Shown here piece by piece: positions 7,906 through 16,825 of a stretch of 64,000 nucleotides of DNA (positions within the stretch are counted from its first letter, which is position 1; every line of letters starts with the position of its first letter). The position numbers and the translations under genes were made by a program. Where the stretch lies: positions 1-64,000 of the forward strand of contig DATIZR010000091.1 in NCBI GenBank assembly GCA_035516965.1, read 5' to 3'. A model generated the notes under the pieces. The model was not told where the DNA came from, searched no databases, and saw only the letters and a program-made list of their open reading frames with translations. The stretch is from Nitrospirota bacterium. GTDB lineage: Bacteria; Nitrospirota; UBA9217.

Positions 7906-8271
7906 CTATCTTCTTCTTGCCTTCTTCGCGGTTTTTTTCCTGGTTATCTTCTTCTTGGCAGCTTTTTTCTTCGTAGCTTTCTTCTTTACGGCCTTCTTCT
8001 TTACCGCTTTTTTTGCAGCTTTCTTGGCGGCCTTCTTCTTGGCCTTTTTCTTTGCCACCTTCTTTTTCGCCGGCTTCCGGGCAGCCTTTTTCTTTGCCGG
8101 CCTCTTCACCGCCGCAGTCGCGGACGCCATCGGAACGATGGGAGCCGTGGCCTGAGCGGCCTCGAGACCGCAGCAGTATACCGGTTCTTCGTAAACATCT
8201 CCGGTCCTCGTGACGTCGATCTTCCTTCCGCATACCCTGCATTCGTACTGCATGATCCTCTCATTTCCCAT
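7906..8271 (-). CDS. H1-like lysine/alanine-rich protein with N-terminal zinc-ribbon
   Basis: 121 aa. Residues 1-45 hold a Cys4-type motif (YECRVCGRKI ... PVYCCG), like a small zinc ribbon. From about residue 58 to the end the protein is almost entirely Lys, Ala, Arg and Pro in KKKAAKK-type repeats, like bacterial histone H1/Hc1 tails. It probably binds DNA or RNA non-specifically. ATG 8271 is preceded by AAGGAGGGGG; longer in-frame starts are unsupported. It has its own promoter and terminator, so it is a single-gene unit. The repeat region produces a long open frame on the other strand that is not a gene. Confidence 0.85.
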   Translation of the reverse strand: MGNERIMQYECRVCGRKIDVTRTGDVYEEPVYCCGLEAAQATAPIVPMASATAAVKRPAKKKAARKPAKKKVAKKKAKKKAAKKAAKKAVKKKAVKKKATKKKAAKKKITRKKTAKKARRR

Positions 8272-8394
8272 ACGCGCCCCCTCCTTGGTTAGCTGATGAC
8301 CCGATTGCCCGGGCTTGATGACAGCACGTGTGAACAGACTGCGTTCAGCATACTTCGAGAACTGCAGGAACAGAAACACTCAGCATTTAAGCCT

Positions 8395-8423
8395 AATTTA
8401 GAATCAGATCAAATAAATGTCAA
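8395..8423 (-). promoter_or_regulatory. Promoter of the H1-like gene
   Basis: Minus-strand TTGACA (8423-8418), 17-bp spacer, TAAATT (8400-8395). It lies about 125 bp upstream of the start codon. Confidence 0.7.
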
Positions 8424-8470
8424 GCATTTTATGAGATTTATAAGAAGGTATTTGTCGGGACGCATGCGGA

Positions 8471-8662
8471 TCAGCACCAGTTCCTGGGCTGCTTTCGGTT
8501 TTGCCTGGCTGCTGCGTTCTTACGAAGGTCCGCCTGCCTTGTTTCCCAGATTCTCTCCATTCCTTCGATCGCTGCGGCAAGGGCTTCGTCGCTCTTCTGC
8601 CCCTCCCATTTTTTTGTCTCTGAAATGCGGTAAAGTTCAATAATGATCTCTTCCAGATTCAT
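8471..8662 (-). CDS. Small hypothetical protein
   Basis: 63 aa, acidic helical N-terminus (MNLEEIIIELYRIS) and basic tail (RKNAAARQNRKQPRNWC). AAGGAG sits seven bases before the ATG, which supports real translation. No family recognised. It lies between the nrdJ terminator and the H1-like gene promoter, on the same strand. Confidence 0.6.
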   Translation of the reverse strand: MNLEEIIIELYRISETKKWEGQKSDEALAAAIEGMERIWETRQADLRKNAAARQNRKQPRNWC

Positions 8663-8740
8663 GGGGATCTCCTTGAAATTCCTTTAATTAACCGCACGCC
8701 CCCCGGCCACGTCAAAACGAGCGCCCTGCTGCTACGCGCC

Positions 8741-8768
8741 AAAAAAAACCGGGAGAATGTTCTCCCGG
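8741..8768 (-). terminator. Intrinsic terminator after nrdJ
   Basis: Perfect 8-bp stem CCGGGAGA/TCTCCCGG (8749-8756 with 8761-8768, loop of 4), followed on the minus strand by eight T. Confidence 0.9.
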
Positions 8769-8918
8769 TCTGTTGAAATCCAGAATAATTTCCGATTGGT
8801 CCGATCGGCTGGGTCATGACGACTCCGATACTCGAAGGACACTGCCTGACACACCTGCTTGGCGAGCAGCCTTCGGCGAGATGGGAATTGCCCTGCGCCA
8901 TTGGTCCGCAGGACGGGA

Positions 8919-11282
8919 TTACCCGCATTTCGAGAACCCGCAGCCCCGGCAGAAGGCGCATCCTTCACCGAACTCCAGCAGCCCGCCGCAATCGGGACAT
9001 TCCGGGCAGAGGCCCAGATGGTTCTTGCTGCCGCCTTCAGCGCAGTCGGATGACGTGTAGGGAACCGTGGGCAGGTCCTGTGCAGCCGCTGTCTTGGGCT
9101 TGTGGTGCTGCCGCTGTCCGTGCCCTTCCTTGGCATAGCGCTCAAGTGCACGGCCGATCGCGTCGGGGCAGGACAAGATCGACCCGCCCTCTCCCCAGGC
9201 CGGCGACGGACAGCGGATGCCCTTTACCTGCTTGATGATCGACTCCAGCGAAACGCCGGACCGGAGCGCCAGGGAGACCATGCGGGAGACGGCCTCGGAT
9301 TGGCTCGCCGCACACCCGCCGGACTTGCCCATGGTCGAGAAGACCTCGCAAATGCCCTCCTCGTCCTCGTTGATCGTGATATAGAGGTTGCCGCAGCCCG
9401 TGGGGATCTTTTGCGTGATCCCATGGGTCAGGGGAGGACGGTTGCGGGGCTTCTTATCCTCGGCCAGTTCGGGAGAGGCGGACGCAACGGTCACGTGCTG
9501 TCCGGCAGCGGCGGCCGCCTTGCGCGCCTTTTCCGTCGCGCCGGTGGAGAGCACCTGTTCGTCCCTTGATCCGTCGCGGTAGATGGTGACCCCTTTGCAG
9601 CCGGTCCGGTAGGCCATGAGGTACACCTTTTCCACGTCCTTCTGGGTCGCGCTGTGAGGAAAATTCACCGTCTTGGAAACGGCGTTGTCGGTATATTTCT
9701 GGAAGGCAGCCTGCATCCTGATATGCCACTCCGGCGTGATATCGTGGGCCGTCACGAACACCCGCTGGATGTCCTCCGGCACGGTCTGGATGTTTGTGCA
9801 CCCGCCATGCTCGGCGATCTCCTTCATGAGCGAATCGGAATAGAACCCGCGCACCTGCGCCACCCGTTCGAACACGGGGTTCACCTCCAGGAGTTCGGCG
9901 CCGTCCAGTACCTTTCGCACGAAGGTGAGGCCAAAGAGCGGCTCGATGCCGCTCGAGCATCCGGCGATGATGGAGAGCGTCCCTGTCGGGGCGATGGTCG
10001 TGACCGTCGCGTTCCGGACGGGAGACATCCCCGGCCGGTCATAGATGCTGCCCTTGAAGTTCGGGAATGCGCCGCGCTCGGCGGCCAGTTCCTCGCTCAT
10101 TTTCCGGCCTTCATCGGTGATGAACTGCATCACCGTTTCCGCGGACCGCACGGCCTCGTCGGAATTGTAGGGGATGCCCATCTCGAGCAGCATGTCCGCA
10201 AAGCCCATGACGCCCAGGCCGATCTTGCGGTTCGCCCGCGTCATCTGGCTGATCTTCTCGATGGGGTACCGGTTGACATCGATCACGTTGTCGAGGAAAT
10301 GGACGGCCTGACGGACCGTGTGGCGCAATTTGTCGAAATCGATCGCCCGGCCGTTCGGAGCCAGCATCTTCGCCAGGTTGATCGAGCCGAGGTTGCAGGA
10401 CTCGTAGGGCAGCAGCGGCTGCTCGCCACAGGGGTTGGTGGACTCCACCATGCCGACATGCGGCGTGGGGTTGTACTGGTTGATGCGGTCCAGATAGATG
10501 ATCCCGGGATCGCCGTTCTTCCAGGCCATGTTCACGATCGTATCGAAGACCTTGCGGGCGTTGAGCCGCTTGACCGCGGTCCGGCCGCGCGGGGAGACCA
10601 GGTCGTACTCGCCGTCCCGCTCCACAGCGTCCATGAAGGTGTCGGTCATGGCCACGGAGATGTTGAAGTTGTTCAGCCGGTCGTTCTGCTGTTTGCAGGT
10701 GATGAAGTCGAGGATGTCCGGATGCTCGACGGAGAGGATGCCCATGTTCGCCCCCCGCCGCGTGCCCCCCTGTTTTACGGTCTCCGTCGCCGCGTCGAAA
10801 ACGGTCATGAACGAGATCGGGCCGGAAGAGACCCCCTTCGTGGACTTCACCACGTCGTTCTTGGGACGGATGCGCGAGAAGGAGAAACCCGTGCCGCCGC
10901 CGGACTTGTGGATGAGCGCGGCGTGCTTCACGGACTCGAAGATCTCGTCCATGGAGTCGCCCACGGGCAGCACGAAACAGGCCGACAGCTGGCCCAGTTC
11001 ACGGCCGGCGTTCATGAGCGTCGGACTGTTCGGCAGGAACTCGAGCGACGTCATGAGGCGGTAGAACTCCGTCGCAATCCGCTCCACGTCGGCATCCGTC
11101 TTCCCGTAGGCCCGGTCCCCCTCGGCGATGGTCCGGGCAACGCGCGTGAACATGTCCACGGCGGTTTCAACAACGGTCCCGTCCTCGTTGCGTTTGAGGT
11201 AGCGTTTTTCAAGAACCTTCAGGCTGTTCTCGTTCAGCATGAGACCGGATGCATGGGCAGGGATGGAAGCCGTGCTTTTCAT
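8919..11282 (-). CDS. nrdJ: Adenosylcobalamin-dependent (class II) ribonucleotide reductase
   Basis: 787 aa. It reduces ribonucleotides to deoxyribonucleotides using a radical made from adenosylcobalamin, so it works with or without oxygen. Signatures: [38 protein letters not shown], the active-site [21 protein letters not shown] and [17 protein letters not shown]. The C-terminus carries a cysteine-rich zinc ribbon (CPECPDCGG ... CRGCGFSKC), as in many NrdJ, where it helps re-reduce the active site. AAGGAGG precedes the ATG. The gene has its own promoter, NrdR sites and terminator. Confidence 0.97.
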   Translation of the reverse strand: MKSTASIPAHASGLMLNENSLKVLEKRYLKRNEDGTVVETAVDMFTRVARTIAEGDRAYGKTDADVERIATEFYRLMTSLEFLPNSPTLMNAGRELGQLSACFVLPVGDSMDEIFESVKHAALIHKSGGGTGFSFSRIRPKNDVVKSTKGVSSGPISFMTVFDAATETVKQGGTRRGANMGILSVEHPDILDFITCKQQNDRLNNFNISVAMTDTFMDAVERDGEYDLVSPRGRTAVKRLNARKVFDTIVNMAWKNGDPGIIYLDRINQYNPTPHVGMVESTNPCGEQPLLPYESCNLGSINLAKMLAPNGRAIDFDKLRHTVRQAVHFLDNVIDVNRYPIEKISQMTRANRKIGLGVMGFADMLLEMGIPYNSDEAVRSAETVMQFITDEGRKMSEELAAERGAFPNFKGSIYDRPGMSPVRNATVTTIAPTGTLSIIAGCSSGIEPLFGLTFVRKVLDGAELLEVNPVFERVAQVRGFYSDSLMKEIAEHGGCTNIQTVPEDIQRVFVTAHDITPEWHIRMQAAFQKYTDNAVSKTVNFPHSATQKDVEKVYLMAYRTGCKGVTIYRDGSRDEQVLSTGATEKARKAAAAAGQHVTVASASPELAEDKKPRNRPPLTHGITQKIPTGCGNLYITINEDEEGICEVFSTMGKSGGCAASQSEAVSRMVSLALRSGVSLESIIKQVKGIRCPSPAWGEGGSILSCPDAIGRALERYAKEGHGQRQHHKPKTAAAQDLPTVPYTSSDCAEGGSKNHLGLCPECPDCGGLLEFGEGCAFCRGCGFSKCG

Positions 11283-11322
11283 AAACCCCCTCCTTGGAAG
11301 ATATCGCGGATAAAAAATAAAT

Positions 11323-11345
11323 CAGGGCGATCGGATATCGCCCTG
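11323..11345 (-). terminator. Terminator-like hairpin in the nrdJ leader
   Basis: Minus-strand CAGGGCGAT pairs with ATCGCCCTG and is followed by the T-rich run ATTTATTTTTTAT, about 40 nt before the nrdJ start. This has the form of an attenuator, so part of the control of nrdJ may be premature termination. Confidence 0.6.
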
Positions 11346-11514
11346 AATGGGTTGCTGACTACTGACTCTTAATCTGAAGAGAGCCGGGTTTGCAGGTCTT
11401 CTGTAAACGCAAACAAAACACCATAACCGCCTACCGCCCGCCGTGCCTTGGAATTGGATGAATAACAGTGAATAGAATTGAAGCGCCTGCGCTGTTTCAA
11501 GAAAACTGTGAAGC

Positions 11515-11542
11515 AGTATACCACAACATATTGTGATGTCAA
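11515..11542 (-). promoter_or_regulatory. nrdJ promoter
   Basis: Minus-strand TTGACA (11542-11537), 16-bp spacer, TATACT (11520-11515). The start site would be near 11508, giving a leader of about 225 nt. The spacer is the first NrdR box. Confidence 0.85.
11521..11536. promoter_or_regulatory. NrdR box 1
   Basis: CCACAACATATTGTGA matches the 16-bp NrdR consensus acaCwAtATaTwGTgt at 13 of 16 positions and contains the palindromic arms CACAA/TTGTG. It fills the spacer of the nrdJ promoter, so binding should block RNA polymerase. Confidence 0.8.
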
Positions 11543-11552
11543 GCCAATTTCA

Positions 11553-11568
11553 ATACTACATTTAGTCT
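11553..11568. promoter_or_regulatory. NrdR box 2
   Basis: ATACTACATTTAGTCT, a weaker match (12 of 16), begins exactly 32 bp from box 1, i.e. three helical turns. NrdR boxes normally come as such phased pairs. Confidence 0.65.
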
Positions 11569-11814
11569 TGATTTCATGCGGTCAGAAAGCATGCTGCGGG
11601 CTCGGGGGGGCATGGAAAAAGGCTGAAAAAAGACAGGTTCAGCAAATCCCGCGTCAATCGCAGTTCTTCTTGCCCTGCCGGAAGAAGAAACTGGTACGAA
11701 GAAGATCGGTTTGGTCTCTTTTCATCCGAAGCGACCCGGCTCGTGCTTCCCGGCGAGCCGCCAGCGCCTATTGCCGTACCGTGCGGACAACGACAACTGC
11801 CGGGAGCAGGCGGA
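11569..11814. other. Intergenic stretch without recognised features
   Basis: Between the NrdR boxes and the YdcF-like gene. Open frames here have no ribosome site or recognisable sequence. Nothing further seen. Confidence 0.5.
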
Positions 11815-12573
11815 TCAGTACTCACCCCGCACCCGCCACCACGCCAAGCTGATCCACTCCGCGATCCCCACGGAGGAATGACCGAGTTCCACGGCCTTCG
11901 GAATGAAGGAAGCTGCTGAGAGGAGCCGTTTCTGGGCGAGATAGTAGGCGGGCGCGGGGATGACCGTGAACCCCCGCTTCTCAAACATCGCCACGGCGCG
12001 CGGCAGGTGATAGGCGGACGTGACAAGGATAATGCGATCGCCCTTGACGAGCTTACGGACGGCATGGGAATTCTCGAGGGTATTTCGTGAATCGTTCTCG
12101 ACGATCACCTGCTGCGGTGGCATGCCCATGGAGGAGACCGCCCGCGCCATGACGTCTGCGTCCCTCACGGTCGTGGCAAAGGGCTCGCCGTTCCCGCCGC
12201 AAAGCACCAGCGGCAGCTTGAACCGTTTGGCAAGCTCGACGCCGAGCACGAGCCGCGACAGCGTCTCCGCGTTCGGCACGGGCTCCGCATTCATCCAGCC
12301 CCGGTCCACCGACCCGCCGCCGGGAACGACCACGGCATCGGCATTCACCCGGCCCTGACGCAGGGGGGGATATCGTCCTTCGAGCGGTTTCAGGATACCA
12401 TCGGCCGTCAGGCCGAGGCTCACAAGATAGAGCGCAACAAAACCGCACAGGATCAGGGCCCGGCCAAGGAGCTTCCGCTTCGTGGTCAGGAGCATGCCTG
12501 CAAGCATCAGGAGCATCGGGCTTGCGGGAGGGATCAGGAGGAACCAGATGAGCTTCTGCGCGGTAAACAGCAT
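11815..12573 (-). CDS. YdcF/DUF218-family membrane protein (ElyC/SanA-like)
   Basis: 252 aa. Two N-terminal membrane segments (about residues 5-30 and 38-58) are followed by a DUF218 domain: DAVVVPGGGS, LCGGNGEP, VIVENDSRNTLENS, IILVTSAYHLPRAVAMFEKRGF. Relatives ElyC and SanA affect envelope integrity and peptidoglycan precursor use; the reaction is unknown. A modest AAGGG lies upstream of the ATG. Hemerythrin gene starts upstream with a 14-bp gap, so the two are probably co-transcribed. Confidence 0.85.
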   Translation of the reverse strand: MLFTAQKLIWFLLIPPASPMLLMLAGMLLTTKRKLLGRALILCGFVALYLVSLGLTADGILKPLEGRYPPLRQGRVNADAVVVPGGGSVDRGWMNAEPVPNAETLSRLVLGVELAKRFKLPLVLCGGNGEPFATTVRDADVMARAVSSMGMPPQQVIVENDSRNTLENSHAVRKLVKGDRIILVTSAYHLPRAVAMFEKRGFTVIPAPAYYLAQKRLLSAASFIPKAVELGHSSVGIAEWISLAWWRVRGEY

Positions 12574-12587
12574 GTCACTTGCCCTTC

Positions 12588-12995
12588 TTACATCTTCATC
12601 TTGAGGTACATGCCGAGCGCGCGGTCGGAATAGGTGATATGGTTGAGCAGCCAGTCCACGACAAGCTGCTTGGTGTCATCGGTCAGCTTCGGGTTGATGC
12701 CCTCCATCAGCATCCGGTCCTTCAGCTTCAGGAAGGACTTCACGAACTGCGCATGCTGCGCCTTGTGCTGCGTGGCGCTCGAATAGCCGTATTTATCCAT
12801 GTGCTTCTCTTCCGTCCCGAAATGAAATACCACGTACTCGGTCAGGAACTGAACGATCCTGCTCACCTCCTCGCGCGCCACGGTCCCCTTTTCAAAGGCG
12901 CTGAGCAGGCTGTTCACCCTCGTGAACAGCTCCTGGTGCTGGCCGTCAATCTCGGCCGATCCTGTTGCGAGGCTGTTGGTCCACTGCAAAGACAT
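12588..12995 (-). CDS. Bacteriohemerythrin
   Basis: 135 aa, single-domain. The full di-iron ligand set is visible: His20 (IDGQHQ), His58 and Glu62 (HFGTEEKH), His77 and His81 (HKAQHAQF), His119 and Asp124 (NHITYSD). Such proteins bind O2 and are used for oxygen sensing, storage or delivery in anaerobes and microaerophiles. An extended -10 promoter lies about 65 bp upstream. Confidence 0.95.
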   Translation of the reverse strand: MSLQWTNSLATGSAEIDGQHQELFTRVNSLLSAFEKGTVAREEVSRIVQFLTEYVVFHFGTEEKHMDKYGYSSATQHKAQHAQFVKSFLKLKDRMLMEGINPKLTDDTKQLVVDWLLNHITYSDRALGMYLKMKM

Positions 12996-13057
12996 GGTGT
13001 CGATCTCCTTTCATGAATTCGTCAGGTGCCGCGAGTGTCCGATGGACATAATGTTGC

Positions 13058-13066
13058 ATAATAGCA
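13058..13066 (-). promoter_or_regulatory. Extended -10 promoter of bacteriohemerythrin
   Basis: Minus strand TGTGCTATTATG: TG-C-TATTAT. No good -35 is visible. Same TGTGCTAT core as several other promoters in this window. Confidence 0.5.
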
Positions 13067-13098
13067 CAAATTCATGAAAAAGGGAATCTAAATTATAA

Positions 13099-13581
13099 TC
13101 ATTCCACGACCCACACAGCGCAATTTTTGGCTTCGTGGACGAGCTTGCTCGACGTGCTCCCGAACAGGAACTCCTCGGTTTTCGATTTGTGGTGCCTCCC
13201 GACGACCACGGTGCAGCAGGTCATATCGCAACGTATATCGAGAATGGCCTCGGCCAGTGATTTCGATTCACCGAGGCAGGCGCGGAAGCGGACCTTCTCC
13301 TCGGGAAAGCCTGACTGGATCAGGACCTCCCGGTAGTTCCGGAGCATGGTGTTGGCGGCGTCGATCTGTTCCCTGACCCAGGCGTTCAGCTCCGCCTCGC
13401 TGCTGAAAAAATCCTCTTCCGGCTCGGGAATGATCCGGAGGAGCGTGACCGTGAACCCCGGAAATCCGCCGATGATGTCTGCAACGTACAGCACCGCCCG
13501 GCGTGAGCTCTCGGACTCATCGACGGCAATAAGAAAATGCTTGTCTCTGGGCCCGGGCATCGGCGATTCTGTCATATTCAT
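13099..13581 (-). CDS. Universal stress protein (UspA family)
   Basis: 160 aa. HFLIAVDESESSRRAVLYVAD at the N-terminus and VVVGRHHKSKTEEFLFGSTSSKLVHEAKNCAVWVV at the C-terminus match the ATP-binding Usp pattern (G-x2-G-x9-GS motif slightly changed: GRHH ... FGSTSSKL). ATG 13581 has AAGGAG upstream; 30 additional in-frame codons do not. Role in stress response is by family only. Confidence 0.88.
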   Translation of the reverse strand: MNMTESPMPGPRDKHFLIAVDESESSRRAVLYVADIIGGFPGFTVTLLRIIPEPEEDFFSSEAELNAWVREQIDAANTMLRNYREVLIQSGFPEEKVRFRACLGESKSLAEAILDIRCDMTCCTVVVGRHHKSKTEEFLFGSTSSKLVHEAKNCAVWVVE

Positions 13582-13713
13582 GGATGGCTCCTTTCCTGAA
13601 ATCCGATTGTCTCTCAGGGAGGTGAGAGGAAGGAGCGGCATGATCCGGTCGATCCGGACGCTGCAGGTCAAGCCCCGTTGTTCCTCCCTGCCATCCCCCC
13701 TGACTTCTCCGCG

Positions 13714-14691
13714 CTACCCGATATGTTCCCGCGCCTCGCCCAGGTCTTCCAGCAGCTCCCGGGTCTCCTCATAATATACCGACGCACCCAGCGAGAAATG
13801 CATCAGAACGCGGTTCAGTTTTTCCGGGATGTAAGGCATGATCTTCCTGAGGTTGTTCACCCGGTTGTGAAACACAATGTTGACGTCATCTTCCGTCAGC
13901 CGGTCCAGCAGGTCGGGGCGCTCCTGCAGCAGGCGATGCGTGGTGATGTCGCCGCGGCCGGTCAGGAACAGCAGGACGTTGCCGAGCCCGAACAGATCGA
14001 ACCCGAAGCGGCTTTCGCCGTGACGGTAATTGAAATCGAAATCGATCCACCGGTATTGCCCGGTCTCTGAATCCTTGATGATATGGTCCCGCCGGATGTC
14101 GCCGTGCTTTTCTCCGTTCTCGTGCAGGAAGCGGATCGCCTTGACGACACCGATAAACTCGTCGAGCAGCGCCGGGTAATGCTCGTGGAAGTAGCCCTCG
14201 TGGTCCTTGCCCAGCTCAAGCGCGAGCTGACCAAGTGTCTTCCCCTTGATATAATCAAGGATGCGGAGCTGGTTCCCCGATGAATCCAGGACCGTCTTGC
14301 CCTGCATGAAGTCCGGCCTGCCGCGGACCAGTTCGAGTATCCTGGCCTCCTTCTGCGGGCTGCGCACGCACTCGAACACGAGATGGCCGATCCGGGCATT
14401 GAACCGCTCCTTGAACACCCACTTCAGGATCTTGACCTCGCCGGTCAAAAGATCACATGCGCGCTTGACCCAGAACTTCTGCTCGTCATCGATCCCGAAC
14501 CTGCCCTCGCGCTCGTTGTTCCTGATGAGATAGGGAACGCTGTCGAGAACGACCACGTCGTCGTAATCGACCCGGAAAAAGTCGGACGTGTCCTTGATTT
14601 GGACGCGTCGGGGCACCCGGTCGCGGGAAAGCCATTTCCGGATCATGCGGAGCAGTTCCTTTTCGGTGTAGCCGTCGCGGGGGACGGGCAT
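13714..14691 (-). CDS. Protein-kinase-like protein
   Basis: 325 aa. The C-terminal two thirds resemble a eukaryotic-type kinase fold: catalytic-loop-like HGDIRRDHIIKD (about residues 196-207) and metal-site-like WIDFDF in place of DFG, then RFGFDLFGLGNVLLFL. The N-terminal part with a glycine-rich loop is not typical, so phosphotransfer to a small molecule or a diverged Ser/Thr kinase are both possible. The start at 14691 is chosen because the TATAAT at 14722-14717 makes an upstream ATG (14736) fall before the promoter; GGAGG is ten bases away. Confidence 0.75.
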   Translation of the reverse strand: MPVPRDGYTEKELLRMIRKWLSRDRVPRRVQIKDTSDFFRVDYDDVVVLDSVPYLIRNNEREGRFGIDDEQKFWVKRACDLLTGEVKILKWVFKERFNARIGHLVFECVRSPQKEARILELVRGRPDFMQGKTVLDSSGNQLRILDYIKGKTLGQLALELGKDHEGYFHEHYPALLDEFIGVVKAIRFLHENGEKHGDIRRDHIIKDSETGQYRWIDFDFNYRHGESRFGFDLFGLGNVLLFLTGRGDITTHRLLQERPDLLDRLTEDDVNIVFHNRVNNLRKIMPYIPEKLNRVLMHFSLGASVYYEETRELLEDLGEAREHIG

Positions 14692-14716
14692 TGACAGGTA
14701 TCCTCCCGGTACCACC

Positions 14717-14725
14717 ATTATAGCA
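14717..14725 (-). promoter_or_regulatory. Extended -10 promoter of the kinase-like gene
   Basis: Minus strand CTGCTATAATGG: consensus TATAAT (14722-14717) with TG one base upstream. The start codon would be about 19 nt from the start of transcription. Confidence 0.65.
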
Positions 14726-14823
14726 GTTTCGACCACGCCGCGAGGCTATCCGGTTCAGGTGCGCGGATCACGTTTTCTCTTGACTTTTCGGGCAAATAAC
14801 GCTAATTTCCATGAGAACCAAGC

Positions 14824-14924
14824 ACACGGATAAACACTGATCTAATTCATATCCACGACTGCCTGATCCACCCGTGGTGATGATGTATCGTTTTTTCTTT
14901 GCCGTGTTCATCGGTGGTTAATTC
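14824..14924. repeat. Intergenic imperfect repeat (ACACGGATAAACACTGAT ... CATCGGTGGTTAA)
   Basis: The stretch starts ACACGGATAAACACTGAT and ends GTGTTCATCGGTGGTTAATT. Related fragments occur before the HEAT-repeat gene (TTATCCGTGGTT near 15830) and before scpB (TTTATCCGTGGTT near 16785). Probably a family of dispersed intergenic elements. Confidence 0.4.
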
Positions 14925-14952
14925 GCCGTTCTCCGAAGGGGCGCAGTCACCC

Positions 14953-15717
14953 ATGTCGTACCAGATCAAACTCGAGATTTTTGAAGGTCCCATGGACCTT
15001 CTGCTCCACCTCATCAAAAAACACGAGCTCGATATCTATTCCATCCCCATCGCCCTCATCACCCAGCAGTACCTTGAATACCTCGAACTCATGAAGAGCC
15101 TGGATATGGAGATTGCCGGCGAGTTTCTCGTGATGGCATCGACGCTGACCCATATCAAGTCCCGGATGCTGCTGCCTCCGCCCGAGAATCCCGATGCCGA
15201 CGAGGAAGGCGTCGACCCCCGGGCCGAGCTCATCCGCAGGCTGCTCGAATACAAGAGCTTCAAGGAAGCAGCCGGCTCGCTTGGCGGCAAGGAAGAGACC
15301 TGGTCGCAGGTCTACACGAGGCAGGCCGAGACTGCGCCGGACGTCCCCGCTGACGATGAGCCCCTGCTCTTCGACTTTCACCTCTTCGACCTGCTCTCGG
15401 CGCTCAAGGACGTGATGGCCCGGGTGCCGGACGCCCAGTTCGAGGTCACGGCGGAGACGGTCTCGATCACCGAAAAGATATCGCAGATCCTGGCCCGGCT
15501 CGAGACCGTGGACAGCGTTCTCTTCGCCGACCTCTTCGAGGGAAGCACCTCCCGCCTGCAGGTCATCGGGACGTTCCTGGCGCTCCTCGAACTGATCAAG
15601 ACCCGGGCAGCGAAGGTCTTCCAGGTCGAGCAGTTCGGCGCGATCCGGATCATGAAGGCCGTAATGGACAGCCAGACCCGGGACCGCGACACCGCCACGG
15701 GGAACCTGTTCGGGTAG
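14953..15717 (+). CDS. scpA: Segregation and condensation protein A
   Basis: 254 aa kleisin subunit of the SMC-ScpAB condensin. N-terminal YQIKLEIFEGPMDLLLHLI, IALITQQYLEYL, AGEFLVMASTLTHIKSRMLLP and C-terminal winged-helix residues (LALLELIKTRAAKVFQVEQFGAI) are typical. The ATG at 14953 fits family alignments; only a weak GAAGGGG is upstream. The partner scpB is 1.1 kb downstream, separated by a HEAT-repeat gene. Confidence 0.95.
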   Translation: MSYQIKLEIFEGPMDLLLHLIKKHELDIYSIPIALITQQYLEYLELMKSLDMEIAGEFLVMASTLTHIKSRMLLPPPENPDADEEGVDPRAELIRRLLEYKSFKEAAGSLGGKEETWSQVYTRQAETAPDVPADDEPLLFDFHLFDLLSALKDVMARVPDAQFEVTAETVSITEKISQILARLETVDSVLFADLFEGSTSRLQVIGTFLALLELIKTRAAKVFQVEQFGAIRIMKAVMDSQTRDRDTATGNLFG

Positions 15718-15855
15718 GAAAAGGCAGAAACCTTTCCGGACACAGATTTACAGGGAGAACCGGATTTCATTCGCGCGATCCGGCTTTGCCCGAGATTATC
15801 CGTCACCCAAGAATGGTAACGTACCTTTGCTTATCCGTGGTTCAAGAAGGAACCC

Positions 15856-16704
15856 ATGAGACCCGACATCAAGGCACTGGCATTTGCGAAGAAGTTCGGC
15901 GAGATCGAGACCGCGGTCTACGCGGACCGCTCGCTCATCGGCGACCTCGCGGGGCTGCTCGCGGAAAAGGACGGAGATGTGCGCTCCGGCGTGCTGAACC
16001 TCCTCTCGCGGGTCGGGTTCGATTACCCCCAGGACACGCGGCCGCACCTGCCGGCGCTCATCGCGCTCCTCGATGACCCGGACATGTTCGTCAAGATCGA
16101 CGCGGCGAACGCCGTCGGCAATCTCGGCTTCAGCTTCAAGGACTCGGCTGAGCAGGCCGCTCCGAAGCTGAAAGCGCTGCTGGGACACGACCAGAGCCTC
16201 GTGCGGCAGGAGGCGGCTTACGCCATCGGGAACATCGGCTTTGCCCACACGGACCTCGTGAGGGACGCCGTGCCGCGCATGATCCAGATGCTGGAGCAGG
16301 GCGACGATGACGAACGTGAGGCGGCAGCCCATGCCTTGGGCAAGGTCGGCATCAACGCGCCGGAACTGATCCGCGGCATCCTGCCCAAGCTCGTGGAGGT
16401 CCTCGAATTCTCGAAGGAGGCCACCTGCGGCGGCGTGCTCTTCGCCCTTGGCGCCATCGGGCTCCACTATCCGTCGGAAGTGGCGGGCCTGATACCGAAA
16501 CTCATGCAGTACCTGGACAGCGGCCACCCGAACGCGGTCAAGAACGCCATCGCAGCGCTCGGCAACATCGGGAGTTCGAACCCCGACACGGTCAGGGACG
16601 CGATGCCCAAGATCAGGAAGATCATGGAATCGTCGACCGACCTCGATGTGAAGATGAACGCCAAGGTGGCGCTGGGCAGGCTCGGCGATCCATCGGCGAT
16701 GTAG
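15856..16704 (+). CDS. HEAT-repeat protein
   Basis: 282 aa made almost wholly of about seven helical HEAT/PBS-lyase-like repeats: LLSRVGFDYPQDTRPHLPALIALLDD, ANAVGNLGF, AAYAIGNIGF, AAHALGKVGI, IAALGNIGSSNPDTVRDAMPKI, VALGRLGD. GAAGGA precedes the ATG. It lies between scpA and scpB, so a scaffold role with condensin is conceivable, but nothing in the sequence shows it. Confidence 0.88.
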   Translation: MRPDIKALAFAKKFGEIETAVYADRSLIGDLAGLLAEKDGDVRSGVLNLLSRVGFDYPQDTRPHLPALIALLDDPDMFVKIDAANAVGNLGFSFKDSAEQAAPKLKALLGHDQSLVRQEAAYAIGNIGFAHTDLVRDAVPRMIQMLEQGDDDEREAAAHALGKVGINAPELIRGILPKLVEVLEFSKEATCGGVLFALGAIGLHYPSEVAGLIPKLMQYLDSGHPNAVKNAIAALGNIGSSNPDTVRDAMPKIRKIMESSTDLDVKMNAKVALGRLGDPSAM

Positions 16705-16825
16705 CAGCAGGAACCACGGGAGCTTCGCTCACACGGTTTCATTCCTCGTGCTTGCATCTGTGTGCGCGCGACAGCGCGCCCGTGTTTATCCGTGGTTACA
16801 AAATCGTGTATGATGAGGTTTTGCT

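Noticed and set aside
7885-8292. Phe/Leu-rich plus-strand frame that looks like a membrane protein
   Set aside because: It is the complement of the Lys-rich H1-like tail, which gives Phe and Leu codons.
8455-8475. Another in-frame TGA after Cys at the end of the 63-aa protein as selenocysteine
   Set aside because: The following codons show no conserved-looking sequence and no G-loop hairpin was found at the right distance.
11323-11508. Cobalamin riboswitch in the nrdJ leader
   Set aside because: The B12-box core was not found; only a terminator-like hairpin is visible.
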